A stretch of 64,000 bases of DNA from Parabacteroides chinchillae (GCF_900108035.1 NZ_FNVS01000007.1:62001-126000); one strand, 5' to 3'; numbered from the stretch's first letter, positions 40,701-48,609 are shown. Notes: generated by a model from the letters alone, not told the origin. Translations and numbers: made by a program.

Positions 40701-42049
40701 GGTATTATAACATCAATTTTTGCAGCTGTTTGTCGCCGTTTTGCCCTCCGAAACTCCATGTGGAAGGACTTGCCGGAACCGGAAGGCCCGATGCAGAAGA
40801 AGTTGGCGTTGTCGGTCATCTTCACCTTGCCCTCCTTGCCGGTTATGTCGATGCACACCGGGAGTCCCTGACGGTCGGTGTAGAATGTGGTGAGAGGCGT
40901 GTCCTCGCACCCTTTGAGGTGTTCCTTGAAGAACAGGCACAGTGCCGAGTCCGACAGCGTGAGGAACAGGTCATAGTCGGGATTAAAGCCGTAGGCGCAG
41001 CCCGGAAAGGAGTTGATGAACAGCTCAAGCTGGTTGTAGGCTGTGCGTGACGGCATTATACCGCACTCGTAGAGTTTGGTCTCAAGATATGAGGTGACAG
41101 GAGTGACCTTGCCGGGAGGACAGCTCACTATGATGTTGAAATTGGTGTTTACAAGAAGGGAAGAGTCAACGGCGAGGATATTGAGAACTTCCTCGATGTC
41201 GGCCTTTGCTATCTTGTTGCTCGGATCGGGCATGGAGCCGTGACGCTTCGCCTTTCCTTGCAATTTACGTAGCAGCTTTCTCTGTCCCGGTATCTGCACC
41301 ACCTGATTGAACACCACGCAGTCGGCGTGAGGCACTTCGGCAAGGAATGAGAACACATCGGTAGCCACAGGATAACCGTTGACACTCATCTCGGTATATG
41401 GCTTCACTACCGAGGGGAGATTTATCTCGTCAATATCCACAAGGGGATATGAGCGGATAATGCGGTTGCCTGTCCGCAGGTATTCGTCCGAAGCCTTGAA
41501 ATTTGTCATGGAGAATGGCCCGTGCTGGAAATGGAACGCCATGAAGCGGTGCAGGTACTCGTTGACCTCCGGCTTCGTCAGCTTGCGGTGGCTTATCCCT
41601 TTCTCGGTGAGAATGTCGTCAACTTTGGCGACCTTTGAATGGAAGTCGAGCCATTTCTTGGGGTCGTATTGCACGAACTGTCCGCGCTGCGCCTCCTGTG
41701 TCACTATCAGATAGGTGGTGATTTCAGTGAACTCACGGCCCTCGAAGTAATTGAAATAGCTCCGGGTCAGGAACTCGGCGTCTTCGGGTACGTCGCGGTG
41801 GTAACGCTGGCGGCAGAATATGTCCTGCTTCTGCAAGGCATAGCCTTCGCCGAGCGTTTGGACGATGTTGGCCAGCACGTCCTGAAATACCATGTACCGC
41901 TCCGAGTCGGTACACAGCCGGAGAACAGGGTTTGTCATTTCAAAGATGACAGAGGGGGCCCCCTTTGCGTCGAACAGCACGACATTACCGTCCGTTTCCT
42001 CCAACTGGGCGTATATCCCGTCGAAGACTTTTTTATTTTCCTTTGCCAT
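40697..42049 (-). pseudogene. traG: traG (VirB4 ATPase), 5' part, truncated by the IME
   Basis: The N-terminal VirB4/TraG region is present: QLEETDGNVVLFDAKGAPSVI, EDAEFLTRSYFNYFEGREF, YLETKLYECGIMPSRTAYNQLELF, and FCIGPSGSGKSFHM, the Walker A P-loop at about 421-428. After His-Met the frame runs into IME DNA and adds 19 foreign residues, ending at 40697. It has lost Walker B and the whole C-terminal ATPase lobe. A protein with a P-loop but no ATPase core cannot power transfer, and might even be dominant negative. Confidence 0.93.
40757..40765. other. Attachment core, right junction
   Basis: CATGTGGAA, in frame with the 5' half of traG (codons Phe-His-Met). Together with 32204-32212 it forms the 9-bp direct repeat bounding the insertion. 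Flanking bases differ, so the core is no longer than 9 bp in this copy. Confidence 0.8.
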
Positions 42050-42337
42050 TCAATGCTTGAATAAATTGTGATAAATAAAGATTCCACGGTCACGCCGTTT
42101 GTTGTGCAGTCCGCCGCGCTGCTTGACATATATTGTAACCAGCCCTGCGGCAGCCATTACAAGCATGGCGATAAACCCCGCGAGCTTTCCCAATGCGATG
42201 GAGAACACTATGAACCCCACGAAGGACACTCCTATGGCGGCAGCCGCCAATGTCAGGAAACGTCCGCGTATTCCCATGAACTCCAATGGTTTCTGTAACC
42301 CTTTGTAAACCGGATAGCCGTCGTTGTATATCGCCAT
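42050..42337 (-). CDS. traF: TraF-like membrane protein (DUF4133), 95 aa
   Basis: DUF4133 proteins are VirB3-like: a short N-terminus (YPVYKGLQKPLEFMGIRGRFL), two membrane segments (LAAAAIGVSFVGFIVFSIAL; GFIAMLVMAAAGLVTIY) and a basic tail. This matches fully, including length. It sits between traE and traG, as in all Bacteroidetes tra operons, with its stop abutting the traG start. Confidence 0.93.
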   Translation of the reverse strand: MAIYNDGYPVYKGLQKPLEFMGIRGRFLTLAAAAIGVSFVGFIVFSIALGKLAGFIAMLVMAAAGLVTIYVKQRGGLHNKRRDRGIFIYHNLFKH

Positions 42338-42359
42338 GACTGTATGGATCTGCGGTTGC

Positions 42360-42716
42360 TTACTTGAAGAAGAGCGGAAGAGCCTCGCTCAGTGCGATGA
42401 AGGCTATACAGCCGCCGATGGTGAGCATGATGGTCTTCTTGACGTCCTGGTCGCCGTTCTGCATCTTGAAATAGACATTGAAGGCACCCACGAGGACAAT
42501 CACTGCGGCGATCGCCTTCATGAGATTGGAGACAGGGGTCTGGTAGGAGCTTACCTCCTGTGTGGCTTTGGTGAAGCCTGCCGCACCCTTGCTGGCGGCC
42601 ATCATGTCGGACACGGTGAGCATCACCGCGCCCATAGCAAGCATACCCTTACGGGCGAAGGCTGAGTTGCCGAGGCGTGAGATAGCACGCTGACACTTTG
42701 ATTTGATTTTCTGCAT
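42360..42716 (-). CDS. traE: TraE-like membrane protein (DUF4134, VirB2-like pilin candidate), 118 aa
   Basis: DUF4134 layout: a basic N-terminus and first hydrophobic segment (LAMGAVMLTVSDMMAA, possible signal), then IKTATQEVSSYQTPVSNLMKAIAAVIVLVGAFNVYFKMQNGDQDV-like sequence (abbreviated) and a final hydrophobic segment with ALPLFFK. VirB2-like pilins have this two-segment form. Five-fold diverged 19-bp repeats lie just upstream (42751-42826). Confidence 0.93.
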   Translation of the reverse strand: MQKIKSKCQRAISRLGNSAFARKGMLAMGAVMLTVSDMMAASKGAAGFTKATQEVSSYQTPVSNLMKAIAAVIVLVGAFNVYFKMQNGDQDVKKTIMLTIGGCIAFIALSEALPLFFK

Positions 42717-42750
42717 ATACGCTGATTGATAAGTTCTTGAAAAGGTTATC

Positions 42751-42826
42751 GGGCGTTAAAGGCAATGCAGGGCGTTAAAGGCAGTGTCGGGCAATAAAGA
42801 CAACTTAGTTCAATAAAGGCATCGGT
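42751..42826. repeat. Four tandem 19-bp repeats upstream of traE
   Basis: Units start at 42751, 42770, 42789 and 42808. Units 1 and 2 share GGGCGTTAAAGGCA; units 3 and 4 are GGGCAATAAAGACA and GTTCAATAAAGGCA. The array lies between the TraD-like gene and traE, with no ORF across it. It is probably a protein-binding leader or a control point that uncouples traE-G from the upstream genes. Confidence 0.75.
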
Positions 42827-42880
42827 TCGGGGAGAGAGGTATTAGGTGATACAAAATGGTTAGCAATAAGTCAGGTTATT

Positions 42881-43246
42881 TCAGGCAGCGGACTCACATT
42901 TGATGATGATTTCTCCGAGGCCGGCGAGGGAGGCATCTTCAGAACTGGTGATGTTGCGGGCTTTTCTTGCAAGCTGTTCAACCGGAAGATAATTTGTCAT
43001 CAGCGGCTTGGAGAGGGTAGGTTTCTCGGCCGGAGCCTTGACCGGCTTCTTGGCACTCTGTTGACCACGCTTGATTTCGATAGCCTTGAATGAGTTTGCT
43101 TCATCGGATATGTCGATCTCAGCTTCATCAGGTGTGCCGGATTCATCGGCGGCTCCCGTAGGCTTTATGAAAAGATCCATACAGACAAGGACTGCATAAT
43201 ATAATATGAGTACGGCTGTCAGGCAGGTAAAAATAGTTCCGAACAT
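42881..43246 (-). CDS. TraD-like single-pass membrane protein, 121 aa
   Basis: The N-terminal membrane segment is FTCLTAVLILYYAVLVCMDLF. Then comes an acidic, Pro/Lys-rich cytoplasmic region and a C-terminal helix with EIIIKCESAA. Size and position (after ParA, TraB-like and HTH genes, before traE) match the small TraD proteins of CTnDOT-type operons. The sequence is poorly conserved in this family, so the assignment leans on context. Confidence 0.6.
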   Translation of the reverse strand: MFGTIFTCLTAVLILYYAVLVCMDLFIKPTGAADESGTPDEAEIDISDEANSFKAIEIKRGQQSAKKPVKAPAEKPTLSKPLMTNYLPVEQLARKARNITSSEDASLAGLGEIIIKCESAA

Positions 43247-43251
43247 GATTA

Positions 43252-43839
43252 TCAGATTATTTTTGTTGTGAATAATTGTTGTTGCGGCAAGGGAAGAAAA
43301 GTAAGGCCGAGGGATACGCCTCTGTCCTCGTGTCTTGAACAGCGTGCCATGTCAGGACTGAAAAATACGGTGTCGTTGCCACGCATGACCACATATCCGT
43401 ATTGTTTGAGCCGGTTGCGTAAGATTGCCCGTCGGCGGTTGCCTGTGACCTTGACATTAGTTATCGGGGCAAGTCCTATCCTCAGGCGCAGCCTCTCACG
43501 ACGTATTATCTCCTTGCGTCTGGAGGAAATGAACCGTGAGGCATCATCGGCATCGCGTTTCAGTCCCAAACGTCCGGCCATGCGTTTGACGGTACGGAGA
43601 CTCAATCCTGTCAGGCGTGACAGTTCGGACTGGGAATGAGTGCGGTAATTCTCCATCAGGATTCTCTCAGCCTCCTTGCGTCTGATGTCACGTTCCTTTT
43701 CAAGTCCGAGTTCGGCTGCTTTCGCCACCACACACCTCGTACCCACACCGATAGCGGCTGCTATCCGTGTATTCGTGTCGTGCGGATACATCTCACGCAG
43801 TGTGCGGAGCATATCATAAGACCATTTGATTGTTCTCAT
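43252..43839 (-). CDS. HTH regulator of the tra operon, 195 aa
   Basis: The start is ATG 43839 (MRTIKWSYDMLRTLREMYPHDTN). There are two homeodomain-like helix-turn-helix units: TNTRIAAAIGVGTRCVVAKAAELGL and SELSRLTGLSLRTVKRMAGRLGL. A basic region and a C-terminal domain (YGYVVMRGNDTVFF) follow. It is probably a DNA-binding regulator or relaxosome factor (TraC position). It starts 14 bp after the DUF3408-like stop and ends 6 bp before the TraD-like start. Confidence 0.7.
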   Translation of the reverse strand: MRTIKWSYDMLRTLREMYPHDTNTRIAAAIGVGTRCVVAKAAELGLEKERDIRRKEAERILMENYRTHSQSELSRLTGLSLRTVKRMAGRLGLKRDADDASRFISSRRKEIIRRERLRLRIGLAPITNVKVTGNRRRAILRNRLKQYGYVVMRGNDTVFFSPDMARCSRHEDRGVSLGLTFLPLPQQQLFTTKII

Positions 43840-43852
43840 ATCCAGTAAGTTT

Positions 43853-44227
43853 TTATGTGTTGCCGAGTAATGACCTGTTGTTTTTCCTGAATTGCCGCAG
43901 CCTGTCAAGATACCGGTTTACAAAAGTCCTGACTATTGCGTTCACAATATCGGAGCGGCATTTGCGGTCGATGTCGCAGGCATCGAGGGAGTCCGCAAGG
44001 TCGCGGTCGAGCTTGCATATCATGCGGTCATCTTTTTTCTCCCTGAAATTATACAGGGCAAGATTCTTTCTGAAAAGCTCCCAGTCATCGTCATTGTCGG
44101 GCGACGGCTCAGGTTCGGGAACAGTATGCTGTTCCGGTGCCGGTGGCATGGTCTCCGCTCCGGGAACAAGGTTGCCGAGTCCTCCGAGCAGGTCGTTCAG
44201 TTTGGGGTATGGGGTGTCCTGGTTCAT
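43853..44227 (-). CDS. DUF3408-like protein (TraB position), 124 aa
   Basis: The N-terminal half is disordered and Pro/Glu-rich (GAETMPPAPEQHTVPEPEP). The C-terminal half (DDRMICKLDRDLADSLDAC, RSDIVNAIVRTFVNRYLDRLRQFRKNN) is a ribbon-helix-helix-like domain of the DUF3408 kind, as found next to the tra ParA. Its start overlaps the parA stop (ATGA at 44224-44227). It is probably the DNA-binding partner of the ParA-like ATPase. Confidence 0.75.
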   Translation of the reverse strand: MNQDTPYPKLNDLLGGLGNLVPGAETMPPAPEQHTVPEPEPSPDNDDDWELFRKNLALYNFREKKDDRMICKLDRDLADSLDACDIDRKCRSDIVNAIVRTFVNRYLDRLRQFRKNNRSLLGNT

Positions 44228-44922
44228 TCTTCTTCTGTATTTGGTATGCCGAATATGTCATTGTAAATATGGTCGAAGGCCGGTGAAACTACGAGCATCT
44301 GGTCGTCCATGCCGGAGATTGTGCTGAAACGGCGTAGTGTCTGGCGTTTATAAACGGTCGGTGCTATACGCACGTGTTCGCTCAGCTTCTTGTTCACGAG
44401 CTTCCATAACTCCTTTTCCTCTTTGGTGCCGACACCCTGTTCTTCAAGATTGGGTATTACATAGTGTACCGTTTTCATGGCATTTCCGATGCTTCGCCTC
44501 AATTCGACTATCATGGCGACAAATACAGCGGTTGAGGGTACGGTCAGGTTGTCATAGTGGAACGGAGTCAGCAAATAATCCGTATTGGCGAAAAGTGCCA
44601 GCAACGCCTGGTCGTTGAGACTGCCTGCCGAGTCAAACAGAGCGAAGTCCACGGCGGCTGAGTTGTGCAGGTTCTCGATCAACGCGATAAGAGCCGGCTC
44701 GTTGCTCATGCTGAAAGGATATACGTTATAAGGCAGCGGCACTCCGGCATAGGTGGCGGTGTCCGCTGTGCGTTTCTTGACGATGGACTGCTGCGGATCG
44801 GTGTCGAACACGGTCACACTGTGCCCTCTTGACACAAGGTAGCTTGCGAAAAGGGCGCACAGCGTTGTCTTGCCTACACCGCCTTTCTGATTGGCGAATG
44901 TGATTATACAGGTTGATTCCAT
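44224..44922 (-). CDS. traA: ParA-family ATPase (TraA), 232 aa
   Basis: Deviant Walker A KGGVGKTT (residues 12-19 with the signature first Lys), VTVFDTDPQQSI (Walker A'), and FALFDSAGSLNDQALLALF (Walker B region). It is an MRP/ParA-type ATPase that may partition the ICE circle or position the transfer machine. It is the first gene of the long tra operon. The shared promoter (44951-44993) is 29 bp upstream. Confidence 0.92.
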   Translation of the reverse strand: MESTCIITFANQKGGVGKTTLCALFASYLVSRGHSVTVFDTDPQQSIVKKRTADTATYAGVPLPYNVYPFSMSNEPALIALIENLHNSAAVDFALFDSAGSLNDQALLALFANTDYLLTPFHYDNLTVPSTAVFVAMIVELRRSIGNAMKTVHYVIPNLEEQGVGTKEEKELWKLVNKKLSEHVRIAPTVYKRQTLRRFSTISGMDDQMLVVSPAFDHIYNDIFGIPNTEEE

Positions 44923-44950
44923 TGATAGAAACTGTCGGTTGGTTTTTGAG

Positions 44951-44993
44951 CAAAATTATCATGGGCCGATTGCTAAACCCGAAATTCCGAACA
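44951..44993 (-). promoter_or_regulatory. Shared ICE promoter, copy 2 (tra operon)
   Basis: Read leftward: TGTTCGGAATTTC (44993-44981), 8 nt, CAAT, 10 nt, TAATTTTG (44958-44951), then 28 nt to the traA ATG. Spacing is identical to the copies at 14712 and 47355. It drives the tra operon. Confidence 0.78.
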
Positions 44994-45039
44994 GTTTTCA
45001 TCATCGGATAATGCGATATTGTGTTGAAATGGCTATCTG

Positions 45040-45065
45040 AGCGTGTAATATAGTGGCTATCACGC
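45040..45065. other. Hairpin resembling the loop of the 33.9-kb leader
   Basis: GCGTG (45040-45044) pairs with CACGC (45060-45064). The block ATAGTGG-CTA-TCACGCA (45049-45065) is close to ATAGTGG-TTC-TCACGCA in the structured leader (33951-33967). It may be shared by chance or be a widespread RNA/DNA motif of these bacteria. Low confidence. Confidence 0.35.
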
Positions 45066-45100
45066 ACACAGTGTCACCGGATAGAAGTCACGGAAACAGG

Positions 45101-46660
45101 CTATCGTCTTATCGAGGACTCATCATCTATCCTGTCATAGTCCCCTTTGTAGCCTACTTCCCATTCCCTGTTCTGACCTTGACCTGACTCCACGTCATGC
45201 GGCTTCCTTATTCCGGAACCGGGCTTTCGTCTGACGGCCGCGTTTTGTTTTTTGTTCTCGACGGGATTCTTGACAAACTGGAGCCGTCTTATATCGAAGC
45301 CCTCGTTTTCAAGATTTATAAGGACGCGGGCTTTCATGTCAAAGGCATACATTTCTCCCTCAATATCCCGGATTGTAAATCCTGCACTGCGGAGTGTCTG
45401 ACGGCGTATATAACCTGTGCTGCTGTCAAATATGCTCCTCAGATCTGACAGCCGGTTATTGTACTGAGTTGTCCTTGTCCCATTGATTTCCACCATGTGG
45501 GGCACAGTCACCTTGCCGATTGAACAGAGGAAGTCCCGCTCCGCTTCCGTTGCCGGAGCGAAGCACTCCACCCATTGAATACGGTTGTTGTGTCTCAGAG
45601 CCTCCCACATATGGGGGCGGAGAGGTCGGCTGTCTCTGCCTCGCCATATCTGCCCCTGTTTCACATAGGCCTTGTACTGGCGGCTCAGTATGTCGTTAAG
45701 CTCGCCGATGGTGATTTTTGGATCATTGGCTAACAGGGCGTCGATTTGTGAGTCTATTCTTGCGAACCGTTCATCAGGTGTCGCAAAATCCAGCAGCTCC
45801 TTTATCGGATATATCTTGCCTCCGTTGATGACAGCTTTCTTGTTATGGTCGATTATCATATAACCGTATGGAGAATCTTTCTTTCCGAAAAACACAAGCT
45901 CGATACCGAATTTTCTTTTCAGTTCATCGGCGAGTTCTTTCTTGTTGGCGGTCAGGTCTCGGTATTTGGCGAATATGGCGCGGAGCTGTCTCCTGCGCTG
46001 ACGGTCGAATGTCGTTGAACGGTAATGTGAGCTGATTTCCTCCAGCGGTATTTTAAGACACACCGCACCGCCACGTTTTATGGATACCACTCCCTCATTG
46101 TCGTAGCACTCATAACCGAGCGAGTTCATAAGAGCCTTGAACTGTGTGATGGATGTGAATTTATAAGACAGGGCTTCTTCCATATCCCTGCGTGCTTTCT
46201 CGTTAATGTCGTTTCCAAGCAACCGCTCGACCACACGTTGCGACCTTACCCGTTCATGGTTATGGTCTATCTTGCGACCGTCCGGTGCCACACGCGATGT
46301 TATTATATGTATATGGGTGTTGTCAGTATCGGTATGTCCGTAAACCAGCAGGGGCTGTCCTTCTTCGCCATATCCCATCTCCCGGAGATATTCGTGGGCG
46401 AAGTCCAGAAGCTCCTGTTCCGTCTTTTCGTGTCCCCGGCATGAAAACGCCATGTGGAACTGCGCTTTCTTGATTCTCGGATTTTTGGAAGAGTAATTTT
46501 CAAGATAGGCCACAAGGTCGTCGGGAGTATGGTGTCCCATCATTTCGACCGCATCAAAATTTTTCATTTCCAGCAGATGTGCCGAGCCTTTGGCTACCTT
46601 GCGTTCATTATATCCGACCGCATGGAAGCAAGTGCTTGAAGGAAGTATTGTCGCTATCAT
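45101..46660 (-). CDS. MobP/MobB-type relaxase of the ICE, 519 aa
   Basis: The relaxase domain has a front end with SSTCFHAVGYNERKV (catalytic Tyr of motif I probably in GYNERK), the KAQFHMAFS strand, and GHTDTDNTHIHIITSRV with His109, His116 and His118 as the metal-binding triad. Then come motifs of the Bacteroides MobB family and a long, basic C-terminus of about 300 residues. It nicks the ICE oriT and pilots DNA. It is the second gene of the mob operon. Tandem 20-bp repeats cover its start codon (46654-46693). Confidence 0.92.
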   Translation of the reverse strand: MIATILPSSTCFHAVGYNERKVAKGSAHLLEMKNFDAVEMMGHHTPDDLVAYLENYSSKNPRIKKAQFHMAFSCRGHEKTEQELLDFAHEYLREMGYGEEGQPLLVYGHTDTDNTHIHIITSRVAPDGRKIDHNHERVRSQRVVERLLGNDINEKARRDMEEALSYKFTSITQFKALMNSLGYECYDNEGVVSIKRGGAVCLKIPLEEISSHYRSTTFDRQRRRQLRAIFAKYRDLTANKKELADELKRKFGIELVFFGKKDSPYGYMIIDHNKKAVINGGKIYPIKELLDFATPDERFARIDSQIDALLANDPKITIGELNDILSRQYKAYVKQGQIWRGRDSRPLRPHMWEALRHNNRIQWVECFAPATEAERDFLCSIGKVTVPHMVEINGTRTTQYNNRLSDLRSIFDSSTGYIRRQTLRSAGFTIRDIEGEMYAFDMKARVLINLENEGFDIRRLQFVKNPVENKKQNAAVRRKPGSGIRKPHDVESGQGQNREWEVGYKGDYDRIDDESSIRR

Positions 46661-46693
46661 GTGAATATATGATCTATCATGTGAATATATGAT
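46654..46693. repeat. Tandem 20-bp repeat over the relaxase start codon
   Basis: CTATCATGTGAATATATGAT occurs twice in a row (46654-46673 and 46674-46693). On the minus strand each unit carries an ATG. The upstream one opens a 7-codon ORF (MIDHIFT) whose TGA overlaps the relaxase ATG, so the duplication created a coupled mini-leader. Confidence 0.75.
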
Positions 46694-46766
46694 TAAGATA
46701 AAACACGGTTTAGGATTATGTGAGTATAAGGAACCGGGGATATATGATAATTCGGTTATAGTTGCA

Positions 46767-47177
46767 TCAGGTGTTCGGATTTCCGTTCTTCAGTACACCG
46801 CGTATTATCTTGCTTACGACATCGGAGTGTTCGGATATGATTTTATCCATAGTCTCCTTCAAGCTATCTATGGAAGGTATCAATACCTCTTTATAATATG
46901 TCTCGCTCAACAATCCGGCTACGGAAAGTTCGTTGGCGCGTTTCATTGCCTGGTTGAGATTGCCGCCGGCCCAGCCAAGCTCGTCCTTGAATCTCCGGCA
47001 GAGCGAGGCCATCTCTTCCACGGCTTGCATACGGTCTTTCGCGTCCTTGTCGGAAAACTCCACAAGTGCGGCACGGATATACGAGCTTATGCTCCTGAAC
47101 TCCTTTGAGCGGACTTTGAGCCGTTCAAGTTCGGTATCGGTAAATAGAATCTCTATTCTGTTGGTTCTCTTTTCCAT
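46767..47177 (-). CDS. Mobilisation accessory protein (MobA/MobC type), 136 aa
   Basis: A ribbon-helix-helix-like front (NRIEILFTDTELERLKVRSKEFRSISSYIRAALVEF, abbreviated) and a helical middle (CRRFKDELGWAGGNLNQAMKRANELS) with the MobC-family G.NLNQ..k.aN motif. Such proteins bind oriT and load the relaxase. It is the first gene of the mob operon; an oriT-like inverted repeat and the shared ICE promoter lie between 47238 and 47397. Confidence 0.87.
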   Translation of the reverse strand: MEKRTNRIEILFTDTELERLKVRSKEFRSISSYIRAALVEFSDKDAKDRMQAVEEMASLCRRFKDELGWAGGNLNQAMKRANELSVAGLLSETYYKEVLIPSIDSLKETMDKIISEHSDVVSKIIRGVLKNGNPNT

Positions 47178-47237
47178 ATTTTCCAGTGATTAAAAATCGG
47201 CGAGTTGCGAGCTGATTTTCTCCGCCCGGCAGGGAGG

Positions 47238-47291
47238 CAAGTTACTTTTCTTCGGTAAAACTCCGTTTTATCCGGGGAAAAGTACAACTTG
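47238..47291. other. Large imperfect inverted repeat, probable ICE oriT
   Basis: CAAGTTACTTTTC then TTCGG on the left pairs with CCGGGGAAAAGTACAACTTG on the right, with small bulges, around a TAAAACTCCGTTTTA core that forms its own stem. It lies in the leader of the mob operon, 60 bp from the accessory gene, where oriT is expected. A smaller CTTCGC/GCGAAG hairpin follows at 47345-47359. Confidence 0.6.
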
Positions 47292-47354
47292 CTTAACAAA
47301 TTCTGCACCATTGGCACGAGTGCCCCGATGCACTCCCGACCTCGCTTCGCACGG

Positions 47355-47397
47355 CGAAGTTAGCTCACTCCGATTGACCATGCACAAATTCCGAACA
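47355..47397 (-). promoter_or_regulatory. Shared ICE promoter, copy 3 (mob operon)
   Basis: Read leftward: TGTTCGGAATTTG (47397-47385), 8 nt, CAAT, 10 nt, TAACTTCG (47362-47355). The -7 box has one mismatch from TAnnTTTG. Same spacing as copies 1 and 2. The -7 box overlaps the small GCGAAG hairpin. From 47398 to 47734 I see no gene, only A+T-rich DNA with scattered TATCATATAC motifs. Confidence 0.7.
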
Positions 47398-47734
47398 TAA
47401 TCTTTTTATCTGACAACTTGGAACACCGGTATTCAATCATAGGATAATGATTTGCCATATGTATCATATACTCTTATTATCACATACCGCTTTTATCCGA
47501 TAATGACTGCCGTCGTTGCCTTGACAATCGCATTATCATATACTGTGGTATGGCTTGTGTCAGAGCATGAAATGAGGTGAAAATCAGATGAATATGTACT
47601 AAAATAATGGCTTAAAAACTTGCATAAGTCGTTGAAATTTAGTATATTTACATACTCGGAGCATTACTTCGGGCGATAGTTTGATGATGTTGGAATGGCA
47701 TTATCGGACTATCTTAATATCATAATATCTCACC

Positions 47735-47947
47735 ATGTTCGGACTTCTATTGATGATATATCTATTGCCTGTTGCGATAATTGCAGGATTGTTGCTCCGC
47801 TTTATCCGATGGTCGCTTGTAATGATTATACGTCTTGCCTGCCGGATTGTGTCTCTGGTATGGCGTATGGTTTGCTGGCTGCTTCTGCTCGGATGGAGAG
47901 GGTTGCGGTCGTTGTGGAGATTGTATCGACACAGGACTGCTCCGTGA
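47735..47947 (+). CDS. Small hydrophobic Arg-rich membrane peptide, 70 aa
   Basis: MFGLLLMIYLLPVAIIAGLLL is followed by two more hydrophobic stretches broken by single Arg residues, with a basic end (LWRLYRHRTAP). There is no known family. A weak -7-like TATATTTA lies about 60 bp upstream. Small, very hydrophobic peptides with Trp and Arg can be type I toxin-like or merely non-functional ORFs. Its location before the 12-bp repeat array is the only context. Confidence 0.4.
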   Translation: MFGLLLMIYLLPVAIIAGLLLRFIRWSLVMIIRLACRIVSLVWRMVCWLLLLGWRGLRSLWRLYRHRTAP

Positions 47948-48059
47948 AATTTTCTTTAAGGGAGAAAATCAGGAGGGCAGGCATAATCTTCTCCCTGCGG
48001 TGGGGTTTTTCAGGCTGGGAAGCAAGAGAGAAAAACAGTACGGATTTCGGCTGATGTGC

Positions 48060-48285
48060 GCCACCTTTGCCGTCACCTTGACCGACACCTTATCCGCCAC
48101 TTCTGCCGCCACCATTTCAGACACCCGTTCCGACACATTTACCGCCACTGATACAGACACATTTACATACACTCTTGGGGACACTCTTTCGGACACTTAT
48201 GGGGACACCTTTGGGGACACTTTTACAGACACCTTTTCCGCCACTTTTTCGGTCAGTGTGCGCCACCTTTTTCGCCACCTTTTTT
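48060..48285. repeat. Array of about 18 imperfect 12-bp repeats
   Basis: Sixteen contiguous 12-bp units run from 48060 to 48251 with consensus G(A/C)CAC(C/T)TTTNNN; after a 10-bp spacer two more follow to 48285. The plus strand stays open across the array and would encode a four-residue repeat (DTFS, DTFG, DTLS, SATS), but no good start codon or ribosome site goes with it. On the minus strand the frame is broken by a stop inside unit 12. The array looks more like an iteron or binding-site array than a gene. It lies 190 bp from the end of the small membrane ORF. From 48286 to 48600 there is no credible gene. Confidence 0.75.
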
Positions 48286-48609
48286 GAGGCTCCATGTCAC
48301 CCGTCCACAGCTCCGAACTTTTGCCTGAAAACAGGCGTTCAAATATGAGAGACACAAATTTTAATAGTTAAATATTGTTTAATAGGTAAATATTCGGATA
48401 ATAAGTGTTAAATTTGTGGCATACTCGCCAAAAGCAGAAAATAAGGGCAATTTTGTCCTCCAAAATAGAGCGGAAAATGTGGTACAAACCGTGGTACATT
48501 GCTTCTCAATTACATCAAGCAACAAATTGATTATCAATAAGATAATACCACTCTCACAAAGCCCGCTCGGATCACAAAAACGCTGGACAGAAATGGACAG
48601 TAAATGTAC

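Larger units (their letters stand above)
32204..40765. mobile_element. 8.55-kb mobilisable integrative element inserted in traG
   Basis: Both ends carry the 9-bp direct repeat CATGTGGAA (32204-32212, 40757-40765). Joining the flanks across one copy recreates an uninterrupted TraG P-loop reading GSGKSFHMNSVVRQ. The element encodes a tyrosine integrase, a merR/excisionase-type small HTH protein, a second HTH protein, a MobV relaxase with a GC-rich oriT-like leader, and cargo: flavodoxin-fold reductase with HxlR regulator, and two lipoproteins. It has no tra genes of its own, so it depends on a conjugative helper, presumably the ICE it disables. The cargo half is A+T-rich and the mobility half G+C-rich. 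Confidence 0.9.

Noticed and set aside
48060-48285. 12-bp repeat array considered as CRISPR
   Set aside because: Units are contiguous and degenerate, with no unique spacers, and there are no cas genes.
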